Part shown: one piece after another, positions 1 to 9,652 of the stretch | How positions within the stretch are numbered: position 1 is the stretch's first letter | Layout: each line of letters opens with the position of its first letter | NCBI RefSeq assembly: GCF_001293465.1 | Contig: NZ_JSYZ01000011.1 | Span: 267,413-313,156, forward strand | DNA length: 45,744 bases | Direction of reading: 5' to 3' | Origin: Pseudomonas asplenii | Lineage (GTDB): Bacteria; Pseudomonadota; Gammaproteobacteria; Pseudomonadales; Pseudomonadaceae | Position numbers and translations under genes: made by a program | The notes under the pieces: generated by a model | Databases searched by the model: none | What the model was told of the DNA's origin: nothing | Seen by the model: the letters and a program-made list of their open reading frames with translations, nothing else

Positions 1-83
1 CTGTTTCGAGAGCACGCCGTGACGGGCCATCCATGGCCCAACACGGCTCGCCCGGCATCCCTGCCGGGCAACTCTCGAAACAG
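1..83. repeat. Nested inverted repeats (cruciform-like element)
   Basis: CTGTTTCGAGAG at 1-12 is perfectly complementary to CTCTCGAAACAG at 72-83. Inside this outer stem lie two further perfect hairpins: GGGCCAT/ATGGCCC at 24-30/33-39 with a 2-nt loop, and GCCCGGC/GCCGGGC at 50-56/63-69 with a 6-nt loop. The whole could fold as a three-way junction in RNA or single-stranded DNA. The element touches the window edge, so it may be part of something longer. It could be a REP/MITE-like repeat or the 3' end of an upstream transcript. No protein-coding gene is supported from position 1 to 284. Confidence 0.6.
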
Positions 84-118
84 AACCTCCACTCAGCCAG
101 CTGGGAACGGGGCGGGTG

Positions 119-153
119 GATCAAGAGCAAGATCAAAAGCAAAAGCAAAAGCT
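119..153. repeat. Short tandem AAAAGC-type repeat
   Basis: The stretch contains imperfect then perfect copies of a hexamer (AAGAGC, AAGATC, then AAAAGC three times). It lies in the noncoding region upstream of the LysR gene. The purine-rich hexamers look like a simple repeat whose copy number could vary by slippage. No function can be read from it. Confidence 0.6.
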
Positions 154-284
154 TCGCGGCGGTGTGGCGTTCAGCAAAAAAAAACTGAAGGGCCCATGCG
201 TATGCCATCGCCAGCAAGCCGGCTCTCACATTTTTGCGTGTAGACTTCCAGATTTTCCGTGATCGGTAACGGTAAGGCGTGCGT

Positions 285-1235
285 ATGGATCTGCGTCAGT
301 TGGAAGCTTTTGCTGCGGTGATGTCGGCGGGGAGTGTCACCGCCGCGGGGAAGATGCTCGGCCGTTCGCAGCCCTCGGTCACCCGGGTGATTCAGGAACT
401 GGAGCAGGAGCTGGGTTTCGCCCTGTTCGAACGCAGCGGGCCGAAGGTCACGCCGACGCACAAGGCCTTCATGATGTATGGTGAAGTCGAGAGCGCGCTG
501 TTGGGGATACGCAATATCCGCCAGCGCGCGCAGCATATCGCCCAGGAGGAGAATCACCAGATCAAGCTGGTGGCGATTTCGGCCCTGGCCGCCGGCCTGC
601 TGCCGGCGGCGTTGGCTCGCCTGCCCGAGACTCTGCGGCCGCAGCAGGTCCAGCTGCAGAGCATGTCGCCGGAAAACGTGGTGCAGGCGGTGCTGTCCAA
701 GACCATGGACCTCGGCGCGGTCAGCCTGCCGCTCGAACATCGCGGGCTGGATATCCACTGGATCGGCGAAGCCTCCTGTGTCGCGGTACTGCCGCAGCAT
801 TCGCCCCTGGCGGCCCATGAAGTGCTGCCCATGGATCTGCTGGCCCGCCAGACACTGGTCACCATGGCCAACCCCTACCGCTTTCGGCGGCGCATCGACA
901 AGGCTTTCCGCGACGCGGGCTGCGGCACGCCCCGCATGCTCGATACCAACACCTCGCTGATCGCCATGCAGATGGCCCGCGCCGGCCTGGGCGTCGCCCT
1001 GGTCGATCCGTTTACGGCCAGGGGCGTGCCGGTGGAAGGCGTGGTGGTGCGTCCGCTCGGTTGCCATATCCCATTCTTCTTCGGCCTGATCTCGGCCTTC
1101 GCCAGCCCGCTGTCGGACGTGGCCCGGGCACTGATCGATGAAATCGCCTATTCGGCAAGATTGCTCTTGCCGCAAATGCTCATGCACGAAGCGGCAGCCC
1201 ATGACGCGCTGCTGCAAAGTATCTATGCCGAGTAA
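285..1235 (+). CDS. LysR-family transcriptional regulator
   Basis: This is a 316-residue LysR-type regulator. Residues 1-60 form the winged helix-turn-helix: the segment starting DLRQLEAF, then GSVTAAGKMLGRSQPSVTR, and the ELGFALFER turn. The remainder is a periplasmic-binding-protein-like effector domain. I chose ATG 285 over the upstream in-frame GTG at 279, because GGTAAGG at 271-277 is well spaced for 285 and too close for 279. The gene lies upstream of, and in the same direction as, the flavoprotein/ABC-transporter operon, separated by about 225 bp of AT-rich DNA. By family habit it probably controls that operon in response to the imported compound. The effector is unknown. The family call is firm; the target is inferred from position. 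Confidence 0.93.
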   Translation: MDLRQLEAFAAVMSAGSVTAAGKMLGRSQPSVTRVIQELEQELGFALFERSGPKVTPTHKAFMMYGEVESALLGIRNIRQRAQHIAQEENHQIKLVAISALAAGLLPAALARLPETLRPQQVQLQSMSPENVVQAVLSKTMDLGAVSLPLEHRGLDIHWIGEASCVAVLPQHSPLAAHEVLPMDLLARQTLVTMANPYRFRRRIDKAFRDAGCGTPRMLDTNTSLIAMQMARAGLGVALVDPFTARGVPVEGVVVRPLGCHIPFFFGLISAFASPLSDVARALIDEIAYSARLLLPQMLMHEAAAHDALLQSIYAE

Positions 1236-1282
1236 GACACGCGCACGTGGCGGCTTCTCGACAGGCACGACCGCCTGAAAAT

Positions 1283-1303
1283 CATATTGGTTATATAAAT
1301 ATG
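1283..1303. promoter_or_regulatory. AT-rich inverted repeat, candidate LysR site or promoter
   Basis: CATATT (1283-1288) and AATATG (1298-1303) form a short dyad inside an unusually AT-rich stretch (about 1278-1386) in an otherwise GC-rich region. It lies between the LysR gene and the operon it probably regulates. LysR proteins usually bind AT-rich interrupted dyads near the target promoter. The site is a candidate only; the arms are just 6 bp. Confidence 0.35.
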
Positions 1304-1460
1304 CTTTTTTGTGCTTTGCGAGAATAAAAAACGCCTCTTAGTATTCGGATTACGAATTGAAGGCCGCCAAGAATTCATATTTGAATGTTAGCGGCCTTTG
1401 CAGAAATGCGATTCAAGGGACGGGGGCCGATCTCCCGACCTCATGCCGAGTACCCCATAC

Positions 1461-2921
1461 ATGTCCGATGTAACTGCCGCCACCGGCCTGGCGAAACTGG
1501 AAGCACGCCTGCGCCAGGATCTCGACTGGCTCGATCTGCCCGCCAAACCCTGGGTCAAGCCACGCCTGCACGACGGTCAAGCCGTGCTGGACGTGGCGAT
1601 CATCGGCGGCGGCATGGCCGGCCTGGCGCTGGCTGCCGAGTTGCGCCACCAGGGGGTGGCGGCAGTGATCTTCGATCAGGCGCCCGCGGGCTTCGAGGGG
1701 CCATGGGCGACCACCGCGCGCATGGAAACCCTGCGCTCGCCAAAACAGCTGACCGGGCCGGCCCTGGGCTTGCCGGCGCTGACCTTCCGCGCCTGGTTCG
1801 AGGCGCAATTCGGCCTGGAGGCCTGGGAGCGCCTGGACAAGATTCCGCGCCTGCAGTGGGCCGATTACCTGCGCTGGTATCGCAAGGCCCTGGCGCTGGA
1901 GGTGCGCAACGAACACCGGGTGAGCCGGGTGGCGCCACGCGCCGACGGCCTGGTGGAACTGCAGGTGCAGGCTGGCGCCCAGACGCAGCAGCTGCTCGCC
2001 CGCCATGTGGTGCTCGCCACCGGCCGCGATGGGCTGGGCGGGCCGTGGGTTCCGGACCTGGCGCGGGCACTGCCCTATGAGCTGTGGGCGCATTCGGCGG
2101 ACGGACTGCGCAACGAGTGGTTCGAAGGCAAGCGGGTTGCGGTCATCGGTGGCGGCGCTTCGGCCATGGACAGTGCGGCGACCGCACTGGAGGCCGGCGC
2201 CAGCCGGGTCGACCTGCTGATCCGTCGCGCCGAGCTGCCGCGCATCAACAAGGGCAAGGGCGCCGGCAACCCGGGGATGACCCATGGTTACTGGCGGCTG
2301 CCGGCGGCCTGGAAATGGCGCCTGCGCAACTATCTCAACACCCAGCAGGTGCCACCGCCACGGGGCAGTACCTTGCGGGTCTCGCAGTCGGGCCGCGCGC
2401 GTTTTCTGCTGAACAGCCCGCTGCTGGCCGTGCAGGCAAACCCGGCCGGCGGCGTCTGGCTGGACACGCCGACCGCGCGTCTGGAAGCCGACTTCGTGGT
2501 GTTCGCCACCGGCTTTCGCACCGACTTCCGTCTGCGCCCGGAGTTCTCGCCGTTTTGCGCGCAGGTACGGACCTGGCGCGATCGTTTCGAGGCCCCGGCC
2601 GACGAGGCGGACGCGGAGCTGGCGGAACTGCCGGACCTGGGCAGCAACTTCGAGTTCCAGGAAACAATCCCCGGAAGCTGTCCCGGCCTGAATCACATCC
2701 ACTGTTTCAGCTATCCCGCCGCCCTCAGCTTCGGTGCGGTATCGGGCGACATTCCGGCGATCAGCGAAGGCGCCAAGCGATTGGCCCAGGCGCTGATTGG
2801 CGAGTTGTTCAACGCCGATATCGAGCAGCACTACGCGGCCATGCGCGACTACGCCGAACCGGAACTGCTGGGTGACGAGTGGGTTGCCAGCCAGCCGGAC
2901 GCCCACGAGATGCGGCAATGA
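1461..2921 (+). CDS. FAD/NAD(P)-dependent monooxygenase-like oxidoreductase
   Basis: This is about 486 residues with two Rossmann dinucleotide motifs. The FAD-binding VAIIGGGMAGLALAAEL is near residue 40, and the probable NADPH-binding VAVIGGGASAMDSAA is near residue 230. There is also a C-terminal FVVFATGFRTDF segment (the ATG motif). This architecture is that of flavin-containing monooxygenases and related pyridine-nucleotide oxidoreductases, which hydroxylate small soft nucleophiles or amines. I do not see the classical FMO fingerprint FxGxxxHxxxY. The start is uncertain: ATG 1461 is preferred, ATG 1443 is possible, and an upstream TTG is unlikely. The stop overlaps the ATG of the first permease (ATGA), so the enzyme is translationally coupled to an uptake system and probably acts on the imported compound. 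Confidence 0.85.
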   Translation: MSDVTAATGLAKLEARLRQDLDWLDLPAKPWVKPRLHDGQAVLDVAIIGGGMAGLALAAELRHQGVAAVIFDQAPAGFEGPWATTARMETLRSPKQLTGPALGLPALTFRAWFEAQFGLEAWERLDKIPRLQWADYLRWYRKALALEVRNEHRVSRVAPRADGLVELQVQAGAQTQQLLARHVVLATGRDGLGGPWVPDLARALPYELWAHSADGLRNEWFEGKRVAVIGGGASAMDSAATALEAGASRVDLLIRRAELPRINKGKGAGNPGMTHGYWRLPAAWKWRLRNYLNTQQVPPPRGSTLRVSQSGRARFLLNSPLLAVQANPAGGVWLDTPTARLEADFVVFATGFRTDFRLRPEFSPFCAQVRTWRDRFEAPADEADAELAELPDLGSNFEFQETIPGSCPGLNHIHCFSYPAALSFGAVSGDIPAISEGAKRLAQALIGELFNADIEQHYAAMRDYAEPELLGDEWVASQPDAHEMRQ

Positions 2922-3892
2922 TCGGCTGGACCCTGCGCCGGCTGGGCCAGTCGCTGCTGGTCATCTGGCTGATGACACTGGTGGTGTTCATCGGCCTCAA
3001 TGCGATCGGCAACCCGATGGACATCCTGGTCGGCGAAGACCTCAACCAGGCCGAGCGCCTGCAGGCCATCGCCCACCTGGGGCTGGACAAGCCGCTGTGG
3101 GAGCAGTACCTGATCTTCCTCAAGGGCGCCGTGCACGGCAACCTCGGGCAGAGTTTCGTCTATCACGAAGACGCCATGCGCCTGATCCTGCAACGCCTGC
3201 CGGCCACCTTCGAACTGGCGTTCAGCGCGCTGTGCCTGGCGGTGCTGATCGGCGTACCGCTGGGCCTGTTCGCCGGGACATACCCCGAGCACCCGCTGTC
3301 GCGACTGATGATGGCCGGCAGCATCATCGGTTTCTCGCTGCCGGCATTCTGGGTCGCGCTGATGATGATCCTGCTGTTCTCGATCACCCTCGGCTGGCTG
3401 CCGGCCAGCGGCCGTGGCGCCACCCGTGAGCTGTTCGGCGTGCAATGGTCGTGGCTGACCCTCGACGGCTTGCAGCACCTGTTGCTGCCGGCGCTGAACC
3501 TGGCGCTGTTCAAGATTTCCCTGGTGCTGCGCCTGACCCGCGCCGGCGTGCGAGAGGTGCTGCCCCAGGAGTTCGTCAGGTTCGCCCGGGCCAAGGGCCT
3601 GTCACCGCTGCGGGTGATGGTCATGCACGTGCTGCGCAACACCATGATCCCGGTGGTGACGGTGCTGGCGATGGAACTGGGTTCGACCATCGCCTATGCG
3701 GTGGTGACCGAAAGCATTTTCTCCTGGCCGGGCGCCGGCAAGCTGATCCTGGACAGTATCAACACCCTGGATCGTCCGGTGGTGGTGGCCTATCTGATGG
3801 TGGTCGTGGTGATTTTCGTCGTGCTCAACCTGGTGGTCGACGGTTTGTATTACCTGCTCGACCCACGTGTTCGTATCGAGGCTGGCCGATGA
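2918..3892 (+). CDS. ABC transporter permease, DppB/OppB type
   Basis: This is a 324-residue inner-membrane permease. It begins with the characteristic N-terminal helix (RRLGQSLLVIWLMTLVVF) of DppB/OppB/NikB proteins and shows several further hydrophobic segments. The binding-protein-dependent transport signature region around residues 200-240 includes a FVRFARAKGLSP stretch matching the EAA loop that contacts the ATPase. The start overlaps the flavoprotein stop by four bases and its stop overlaps the next permease (ATGA), giving a coupled operon. It would form a heterodimeric channel with the next gene product. The family is peptide/nickel/opine importers; the actual substrate cannot be read from the sequence. 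Confidence 0.93.
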   Translation: MIGWTLRRLGQSLLVIWLMTLVVFIGLNAIGNPMDILVGEDLNQAERLQAIAHLGLDKPLWEQYLIFLKGAVHGNLGQSFVYHEDAMRLILQRLPATFELAFSALCLAVLIGVPLGLFAGTYPEHPLSRLMMAGSIIGFSLPAFWVALMMILLFSITLGWLPASGRGATRELFGVQWSWLTLDGLQHLLLPALNLALFKISLVLRLTRAGVREVLPQEFVRFARAKGLSPLRVMVMHVLRNTMIPVVTVLAMELGSTIAYAVVTESIFSWPGAGKLILDSINTLDRPVVVAYLMVVVVIFVVLNLVVDGLYYLLDPRVRIEAGR

Positions 3893-4794
3893 CCGCCGTG
3901 CTCGCCCATCGTTTGTCAGCGCAATCGCCGTGGCGGCGGGTGCTGGTGGAGTTCCTCGGCTCCCCCTCGGCCGTGACCGGCCTGGTGCTGTTGCTCGCGG
4001 TGATGCTGCTGGCGCTGCTGGCCCCCTGGATCGTGGTGCAGAACCCCTATGACCTGATGCAGCTCAACGTGCTGGATGCGCGCCTGCCACCGGGCAGCGC
4101 CAATATGGACAGCGGCTACACCTACTGGCTGGGCACGGACGGGCAGGGCCGCGACCTGGTGTCGGCGATCCTCTACGGGCTGCGCATCAGTCTGTGGGTG
4201 GGCATCGGCTCGGCGCTGATCGCCGCGCTGATCGGCACGCTGCTCGGGTTGCTGTCGGCCTACGTCGGCGGCTGGGTCGACGCCTTGCTGATGCGCCTGG
4301 TCGACCTGCTGCTGTCGTTCCCGGTGATTCTCATGGCGCTGATGATCCTCGCCTGGCTGGGCAAGGGCGTGGGCAACGTGATGCTCACCCTGGTACTGCT
4401 CGAATGGGCCTACTACGCCCGCACCGCCCGTGGCCAGGCGCTGACCGAGAGTCGTCGCGAATATGTCGACGCCGCGCGGGGGCAGGGCATCGGTTCGTGG
4501 CGGATCGTCATCGGCCACATCCTGCCCAACTGCCTGCCGCCGCTGATCGTCATCGGCGCGCTGCAGATCGCCCGGGCGATCACCCTGGAGGCGACCCTGT
4601 CGTTCCTGGGCCTGGGGGTGCCGGTGACCGAACCCTCGCTGGGCCTGCTGATCGCCAACGGCTTCCAGTACATGCTCGGCAACGAATACTGGATCAGCCT
4701 GTTTCCGGGCCTGGCGATGCTGGTCACCATCGTCGCGATCAACCTGGTGGGCGACCGCCTGCGCGATGTCCTGAACCCGAGGCTGCAACGATGA
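3889..4794 (+). CDS. ABC transporter permease, DppC/OppC type
   Basis: This is a 301-residue second permease. A first hydrophobic helix (GLVLLLAVMLLALLAPWIV) is followed by the LGTDGQGRDLVSAILYGLRISL segment typical of DppC/OppC proteins, an EAA-loop-like REYVDAARGQGIGSW and further membrane helices. ATG 3889 overlaps the preceding stop (ATGA), and its own stop overlaps the ATG of the next gene at 4791. It pairs with the DppB-like protein as the channel of the importer. Confidence 0.93.
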   Translation: MTAVLAHRLSAQSPWRRVLVEFLGSPSAVTGLVLLLAVMLLALLAPWIVVQNPYDLMQLNVLDARLPPGSANMDSGYTYWLGTDGQGRDLVSAILYGLRISLWVGIGSALIAALIGTLLGLLSAYVGGWVDALLMRLVDLLLSFPVILMALMILAWLGKGVGNVMLTLVLLEWAYYARTARGQALTESRREYVDAARGQGIGSWRIVIGHILPNCLPPLIVIGALQIARAITLEATLSFLGLGVPVTEPSLGLLIANGFQYMLGNEYWISLFPGLAMLVTIVAINLVGDRLRDVLNPRLQR

Positions 4795-5799
4795 ACCTGC
4801 CTGAATCGGCGATTGTCGCCGCAACGGACAAGGCCGGCGTGCCGACGCTCGAAGTGCGCAACCTCTGCACCTCGTTCCACACCCGTGCCGGCGTGTTGCC
4901 GGCGGTGCGTGACGTGTCGTTGCGGGTGCAGCCGGGGCGCATTCTCGGCCTGGTGGGCGAATCCGGCTCCGGCAAGTCGGTCACCGGTTTCTCCATCCTC
5001 GGCCTGGTCGATGCACCCGGGCGGATCAGCGGCGGCCAGGTGCTGTTCCAGGGGCGCGACCTGACCCGGCTCTCGCCATCGCAACGGCGCGAGTTGCAGG
5101 GCAACCGCATCGCGATGATCTTCCAGGACCCGATGATGACCCTCAACCCGGTGCTGCGCATCGATACGCAGATGGTCGAGGCGGTGCGTGCCCATCGATC
5201 GCTGGGCAAGCGCGAGGCCCGTGAGCACGCCGCGCGTACCCTGGCGCGAATGGGCATCGCCAGCCCCGAGGAGCGCCTGCGCGCCTATCCCCATCAACTG
5301 TCCGGCGGCATGCGTCAGCGCGTGGCGATTGCCATTGCCCTGTTGCATGCGCCGGACCTGATCATCGCCGACGAGCCGACCACCGCCCTCGATGTGACGA
5401 TCCAGGCGCAGATCCTCAGCCAGGTGCAGCAACTGGTGCGCGAGCAGGGGACCTCGTTGATCTGGATCACCCACGACCTGTCGGTGGTGGCCGGCCTGGC
5501 CGACGACGTGGCGGTGATGTACGCCGGGCGTATCGTCGAGCAGGGCACGGTCGGCGATGTCCTCGACCAGCCGCAGCACCCCTATACCCAGGGCCTGATC
5601 GACAGCCTGCCCAGCCGCAACAGCCGCGGCCAGCGCCTGCGGCAGATCCCCGGCATGGCGCCGGATCTGCTGTCGATGCCCGTCGGCTGTGCCTTCGCCG
5701 CCCGTTGCGCGCGGGCTTCGCCGTTGTGCGCGGCAGAACCTCAGCCCCTGCAGATGCCACGTGGACGGATCGTCCGCTGTTTTCACCCGGGAGCCGCCG

Positions 5800-5810
<11 letters not shown>
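4791..5810 (+). CDS. ABC transporter ATPase, DppD/OppD type
   Basis: This is 339 residues. It shows Walker A GESGSGKS near residue 61, signature LSGGMRQR, Walker B LIIADEPTTALD, and a C-terminal oligopeptide-transport extension with a cysteine-containing CAFAARCARASPLC region. Such an extension is typical of DppD/OppD/NikD subunits, where conserved cysteines can hold an iron-sulfur cluster. The start at 4791 overlaps the previous stop. The upstream in-frame sequence belongs to the shadow of the permease gene and was not used. It powers uptake together with the next gene product. Confidence 0.93.
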
Positions 5811-6813
<1,003 letters not shown>

Positions 6814-6867
6814 ACGGGCGCGCTGATGCCCGGCATGCTTTTCGCCATTGCGTACAAGGAATCACCC

Positions 6868-8433
6868 ATGCAACCACGTGTTCGCTCACTGATCGCCTCG
6901 GCGCTGCTCCTGGCCGCCGGCGGCGTCTCGGCCCAGGACCTGCGCATCGGCTACGCCGACCCGGTTTCCTCCCTCGACCCGCAACTGAACAACTATGCCG
7001 GCGACCGCTCGGTGGCGCTGCACGCCTTCGAGTCACTGGTCAATCGCCACGATGACAAGACCCTGCCGGGCCTGGCCAGGAGCTGGAAGGTGCTCGACCC
7101 GACCACCTGGCAGTTCGAGCTGCGCGACGACGTCAAGTGGCAGGACGGTACGCCGCTGACCGCCGACGACTTCGTCTTCTCCTTCGAGCGGGCGCGCAAC
7201 GTGCCGGGCAGTGTCGCTTCCTACGCCGGGGCCACGCGCACCGTGGAGTCGGTGCAGGCCAAGGATGCCCATACGCTGCTGATCAAGACCCGCACACCGA
7301 ACGCCAACCTGCTGCCCGATGTCGACTCGATCTACATCGTCAGCCGCCATGCCGGTGCCACCGCCAGCAGCGCCGACTACAACTCGGGCAAGGCCCTGAT
7401 CGGCACCGGGCCGTATCGCTTCGTGTCCTACGTGCCGGGCGATCGCACGATCTTCGCGCGCAACGACAGCTACTGGGGCCCCAGGCCGACCTGGGACAAG
7501 GTCGACTTCCGCTTCATCGCCAACGCCGCCAACCGCACGGCGGCGCTGCTGGCCGGCGATGTCGACGTGATCGACAAGGTCTCGCCGACCGATGTCGAGC
7601 GCCTGCGCAAGACCCCGGGGATCAACGTCTTCGCCTACCAGGGCCTGCGCGCGCTGATCATCCAGCCGAGCTTCCGCGAGGGGCCGAACGAGTTCGTTCG
7701 CGACAACAGCGGCAAGCCACTGGCGCAGAACCCGTTGCGAGACGTGCGGGTGCGCAAGGCGCTGTCGCTGGCGATCAATCGCCAGGCCATCGACCAGCGC
7801 ATCATGCAGGGTACGGTCACCGAGGCCAACCAGTGGATGCCGGCCAACACCTTCGGCTACAACCCGCAGGTGAAGAACATTCCCTACGACCCGAAACAGG
7901 CCAAGGCGTTGCTGGCCGAGGCCGGCTTCCCGGACGGCTTCCAGCTGACCGTGCACGTTCCCGGCGACCGCTACCCGCAGGCACCGGAAACCTTGCAGGC
8001 GGTGGCCCAGTTCTGGACCCGCATCGGTCTCAAGGTGCAGTTGGAAGTGCTGCCCTGGGCGGTCTACGCCGGCAAGGCGAACAAGAACGAGCTGGCGGTC
8101 AGCGTGATCGCCTGGGGCAATGGCACCGGCGAGGCGGCCTATGCGCTGACCAACATCCTCACCACCGTCGACAGCAGCAAGGGGCAGGGCGCCTCCAACT
8201 GGGGGCGCTACAGCAACCCGCTGGTGGACAAGGCGCTGATCGATTCCACCGCCGAATTCGATGAGGCCAGGCGGCGCAAGATCCTCCAGGATGCGGTGAA
8301 AGTGGTCAGCGACGATGTCGGCATCATTCCGCTGTTCCACTACCAGAATATCTGGGCTGCGCGCAAAGGCCTTAAGGTCGAGCCGCTGGTCAGCGACCGT
8401 ACCGCGGCGCTGATGGTCACCGAGCAACCTTGA
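6868..8433 (+). CDS. Periplasmic substrate-binding protein (SBP family 5)
   Basis: This is a 521-residue SBP_bac_5 protein. A Sec signal peptide covers about residues 1-23, with a hydrophobic core and a probable cleavage after VSA. The mature start is QDLRIGYADPVSSLDPQL, the usual opening of Dpp/Opp binding proteins. The internal segments WQFELRDDVKWQDGTPLTADDF and VRKALSLAINRQAI are family hallmarks. I chose ATG 6868 because AAGGA lies 7 nt upstream; the in-frame ATGs further up lack this. The gene sits between the ATPases and two AhpD-like proteins. From memory, binding proteins in flavin-monooxygenase/CMD operons of this layout form their own subfamily, with unknown ligand. Confidence 0.92.
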   Translation: MQPRVRSLIASALLLAAGGVSAQDLRIGYADPVSSLDPQLNNYAGDRSVALHAFESLVNRHDDKTLPGLARSWKVLDPTTWQFELRDDVKWQDGTPLTADDFVFSFERARNVPGSVASYAGATRTVESVQAKDAHTLLIKTRTPNANLLPDVDSIYIVSRHAGATASSADYNSGKALIGTGPYRFVSYVPGDRTIFARNDSYWGPRPTWDKVDFRFIANAANRTAALLAGDVDVIDKVSPTDVERLRKTPGINVFAYQGLRALIIQPSFREGPNEFVRDNSGKPLAQNPLRDVRVRKALSLAINRQAIDQRIMQGTVTEANQWMPANTFGYNPQVKNIPYDPKQAKALLAEAGFPDGFQLTVHVPGDRYPQAPETLQAVAQFWTRIGLKVQLEVLPWAVYAGKANKNELAVSVIAWGNGTGEAAYALTNILTTVDSSKGQGASNWGRYSNPLVDKALIDSTAEFDEARRRKILQDAVKVVSDDVGIIPLFHYQNIWAARKGLKVEPLVSDRTAALMVTEQP

Positions 8434-8440
8434 ACCCAAT

Positions 8441-8464
8441 GCCTTCCTGCCTGGGCGGGAAGGC
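8441..8464 (+). other. Intra-operon stem-loop
   Basis: GCCTTCC (8441-8447) pairs with GGAAGGC (8458-8464) immediately after the binding-protein stop. There is no T-run, so it is more likely an mRNA-stabilising or processing hairpin than a terminator. Such a hairpin could explain higher levels of binding protein than of the downstream genes. Confidence 0.5.
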
Positions 8465-8488
8465 TGTCATCGATCCGCAGGAAACCTC

Positions 8489-9016
8489 ATGTCTTCCATC
8501 ACCGCCAACGCTGTCGTGCCCGATCTGCTCGACAGCCTGCTGAACCTCCAGCCCGGCACGGCCTTGCACGACGTACGCCATGCCCGGGAGAAAGTCGTCT
8601 CGGCGACCCAGGGCAGCCAGGAGCTGTTTTTCGCTGCCGAACTGGGCAACAACCTGTCGCTGTGCGAGCGCCTGTGGGTGGCCTACTACGCGGCGCGACT
8701 GACTCCGCAGGCGGCGCTCGCCGCGCACTACCTGGCGCAACTGCATGAACAGGGTATCGACAACACCACCCTGGCCAGCATCGACGCGGGAAACCTCGAA
8801 GCGCTGGGCGATAGCCGCCTGGCAGCGATACTGGGCTTTACCCGTACGCTGATCGAGTCCCCGGTACATGGCGACAAGGCTGCACTGCGAACGCTGCAAC
8901 AGCAGGGGCTGAGTACCGAAGAGATCGTCGTCCTGGCGCAGTTGATCGCCTTTGTGTCCTACCAGGTCCGCCTGGCCGCCGGCCTCACGGCCTTGTCCCG
9001 CGCAGGAGCCGCCTGA
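8489..9016 (+). CDS. CMD-domain (carboxymuconolactone decarboxylase-like) protein, no CxxC
   Basis: This is 175 residues of AhpD/CMD fold type, with helices around ERLWVAYYAARLTPQAALAAHY and the C-terminal EIVVLAQLIAFVSYQVRLAAGL. The redox-active CxxC of AhpD is absent, so it is unlikely to be a peroxidase by itself. AGGAAA precedes the start. Its stop overlaps the start of the next CMD protein by one base (TGATG), suggesting the two act together, perhaps as a hetero-oligomer. From memory the pair resembles the Avi_7170/Avi_7169 families that accompany flavin monooxygenases and Dpp-type transporters. Function is unknown. Confidence 0.8.
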   Translation: MSSITANAVVPDLLDSLLNLQPGTALHDVRHAREKVVSATQGSQELFFAAELGNNLSLCERLWVAYYAARLTPQAALAAHYLAQLHEQGIDNTTLASIDAGNLEALGDSRLAAILGFTRTLIESPVHGDKAALRTLQQQGLSTEEIVVLAQLIAFVSYQVRLAAGLTALSRAGAA

Positions 9017-9606
9017 TGAGCGAACCGATCCGCAGCAATGGTTTCACCAACGAAGTGCTGGGCTGGAAAGCCTGGCTGCCGACCATCGACCTGCAAAGCG
9101 CCACGCCGGAGCAGATCGCGGTGCTCGAAGAGAGTCACCCGCAGGCCAAGACCTCGGACTATTACCTGACCCTGGGCCATCACCCGGACATCCTGCGCCA
9201 GCGCTCCCAGGCGTTCAACGCGATCATGTACGCCCCGGGCGGCCTGTCCCGCGCCGAGCGCGAACTGGCCAGCACCGTGGTCTCGCGGATCAACCGCTGT
9301 GTCTATTGCGCCTCGGTCCACGCGCAACGCTTCGAGCAGTTGGCCAAGCGCAACGACGTGATCCGCGAGATCTTCGCCGACCCGGCCACGGCCGGCACGA
9401 CGCCCCGCGAGCGGGCCATCGTGCAGTTCTCCATCGACCTGACGCTGGCTCCGACGAACCTGGGCGCCGGTCACATCCTGGCACTGCGCGAGCATGGGCT
9501 GGACGATGGCCAGGTGCTGGACCTGATCCATGCCATTTCGATTTTCGCCTGGGCCAACCGGCTGATGCTCAACCTGGGCGAGCCGGTGTTTCCCCGGCAG
9601 GCGTGA
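9016..9606 (+). CDS. AhpD-like alkylhydroperoxidase-domain protein with CxxCxxxH
   Basis: This is 196 residues of peroxidase-related CMD family. The motif RCVYCASVHAQRF carries the AhpD-type redox pair and catalytic histidine (C-x-x-C-x-x-x-H, about residues 95-102). AhpD proteins reduce peroxides through these cysteines. Here it may detoxify a peroxide or handle an oxidised intermediate made by the flavoprotein of the same operon. It is coupled by a 1-bp overlap to the CxxC-less partner and is the last gene of the operon. The family call is strong; the role is inferred. Confidence 0.86.
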   Translation: MSEPIRSNGFTNEVLGWKAWLPTIDLQSATPEQIAVLEESHPQAKTSDYYLTLGHHPDILRQRSQAFNAIMYAPGGLSRAERELASTVVSRINRCVYCASVHAQRFEQLAKRNDVIREIFADPATAGTTPRERAIVQFSIDLTLAPTNLGAGHILALREHGLDDGQVLDLIHAISIFAWANRLMLNLGEPVFPRQA

Positions 9607-9635
9607 CGCCCGGAGGGGAGGCAGGGCCGGGCGAA

Positions 9636-9651
9636 GCCTGCGGGCGCAGGC
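9636..9651. terminator. Weak terminator-like hairpin between convergent genes
   Basis: GCCTGC (9636-9641), loop GGGC and GCAGGC (9646-9651) form a GC-rich hairpin in the 46-bp gap between the AhpD-like gene (+) and the PAS-LuxR gene (-). No clear T-run follows on either strand, so this is only a candidate. Confidence 0.35.
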
Positions 9652-9652
9652 C

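Noticed and set aside
171..1268. 365-residue minus-strand frame
   Set aside because: It is antisense to the clear LysR gene.
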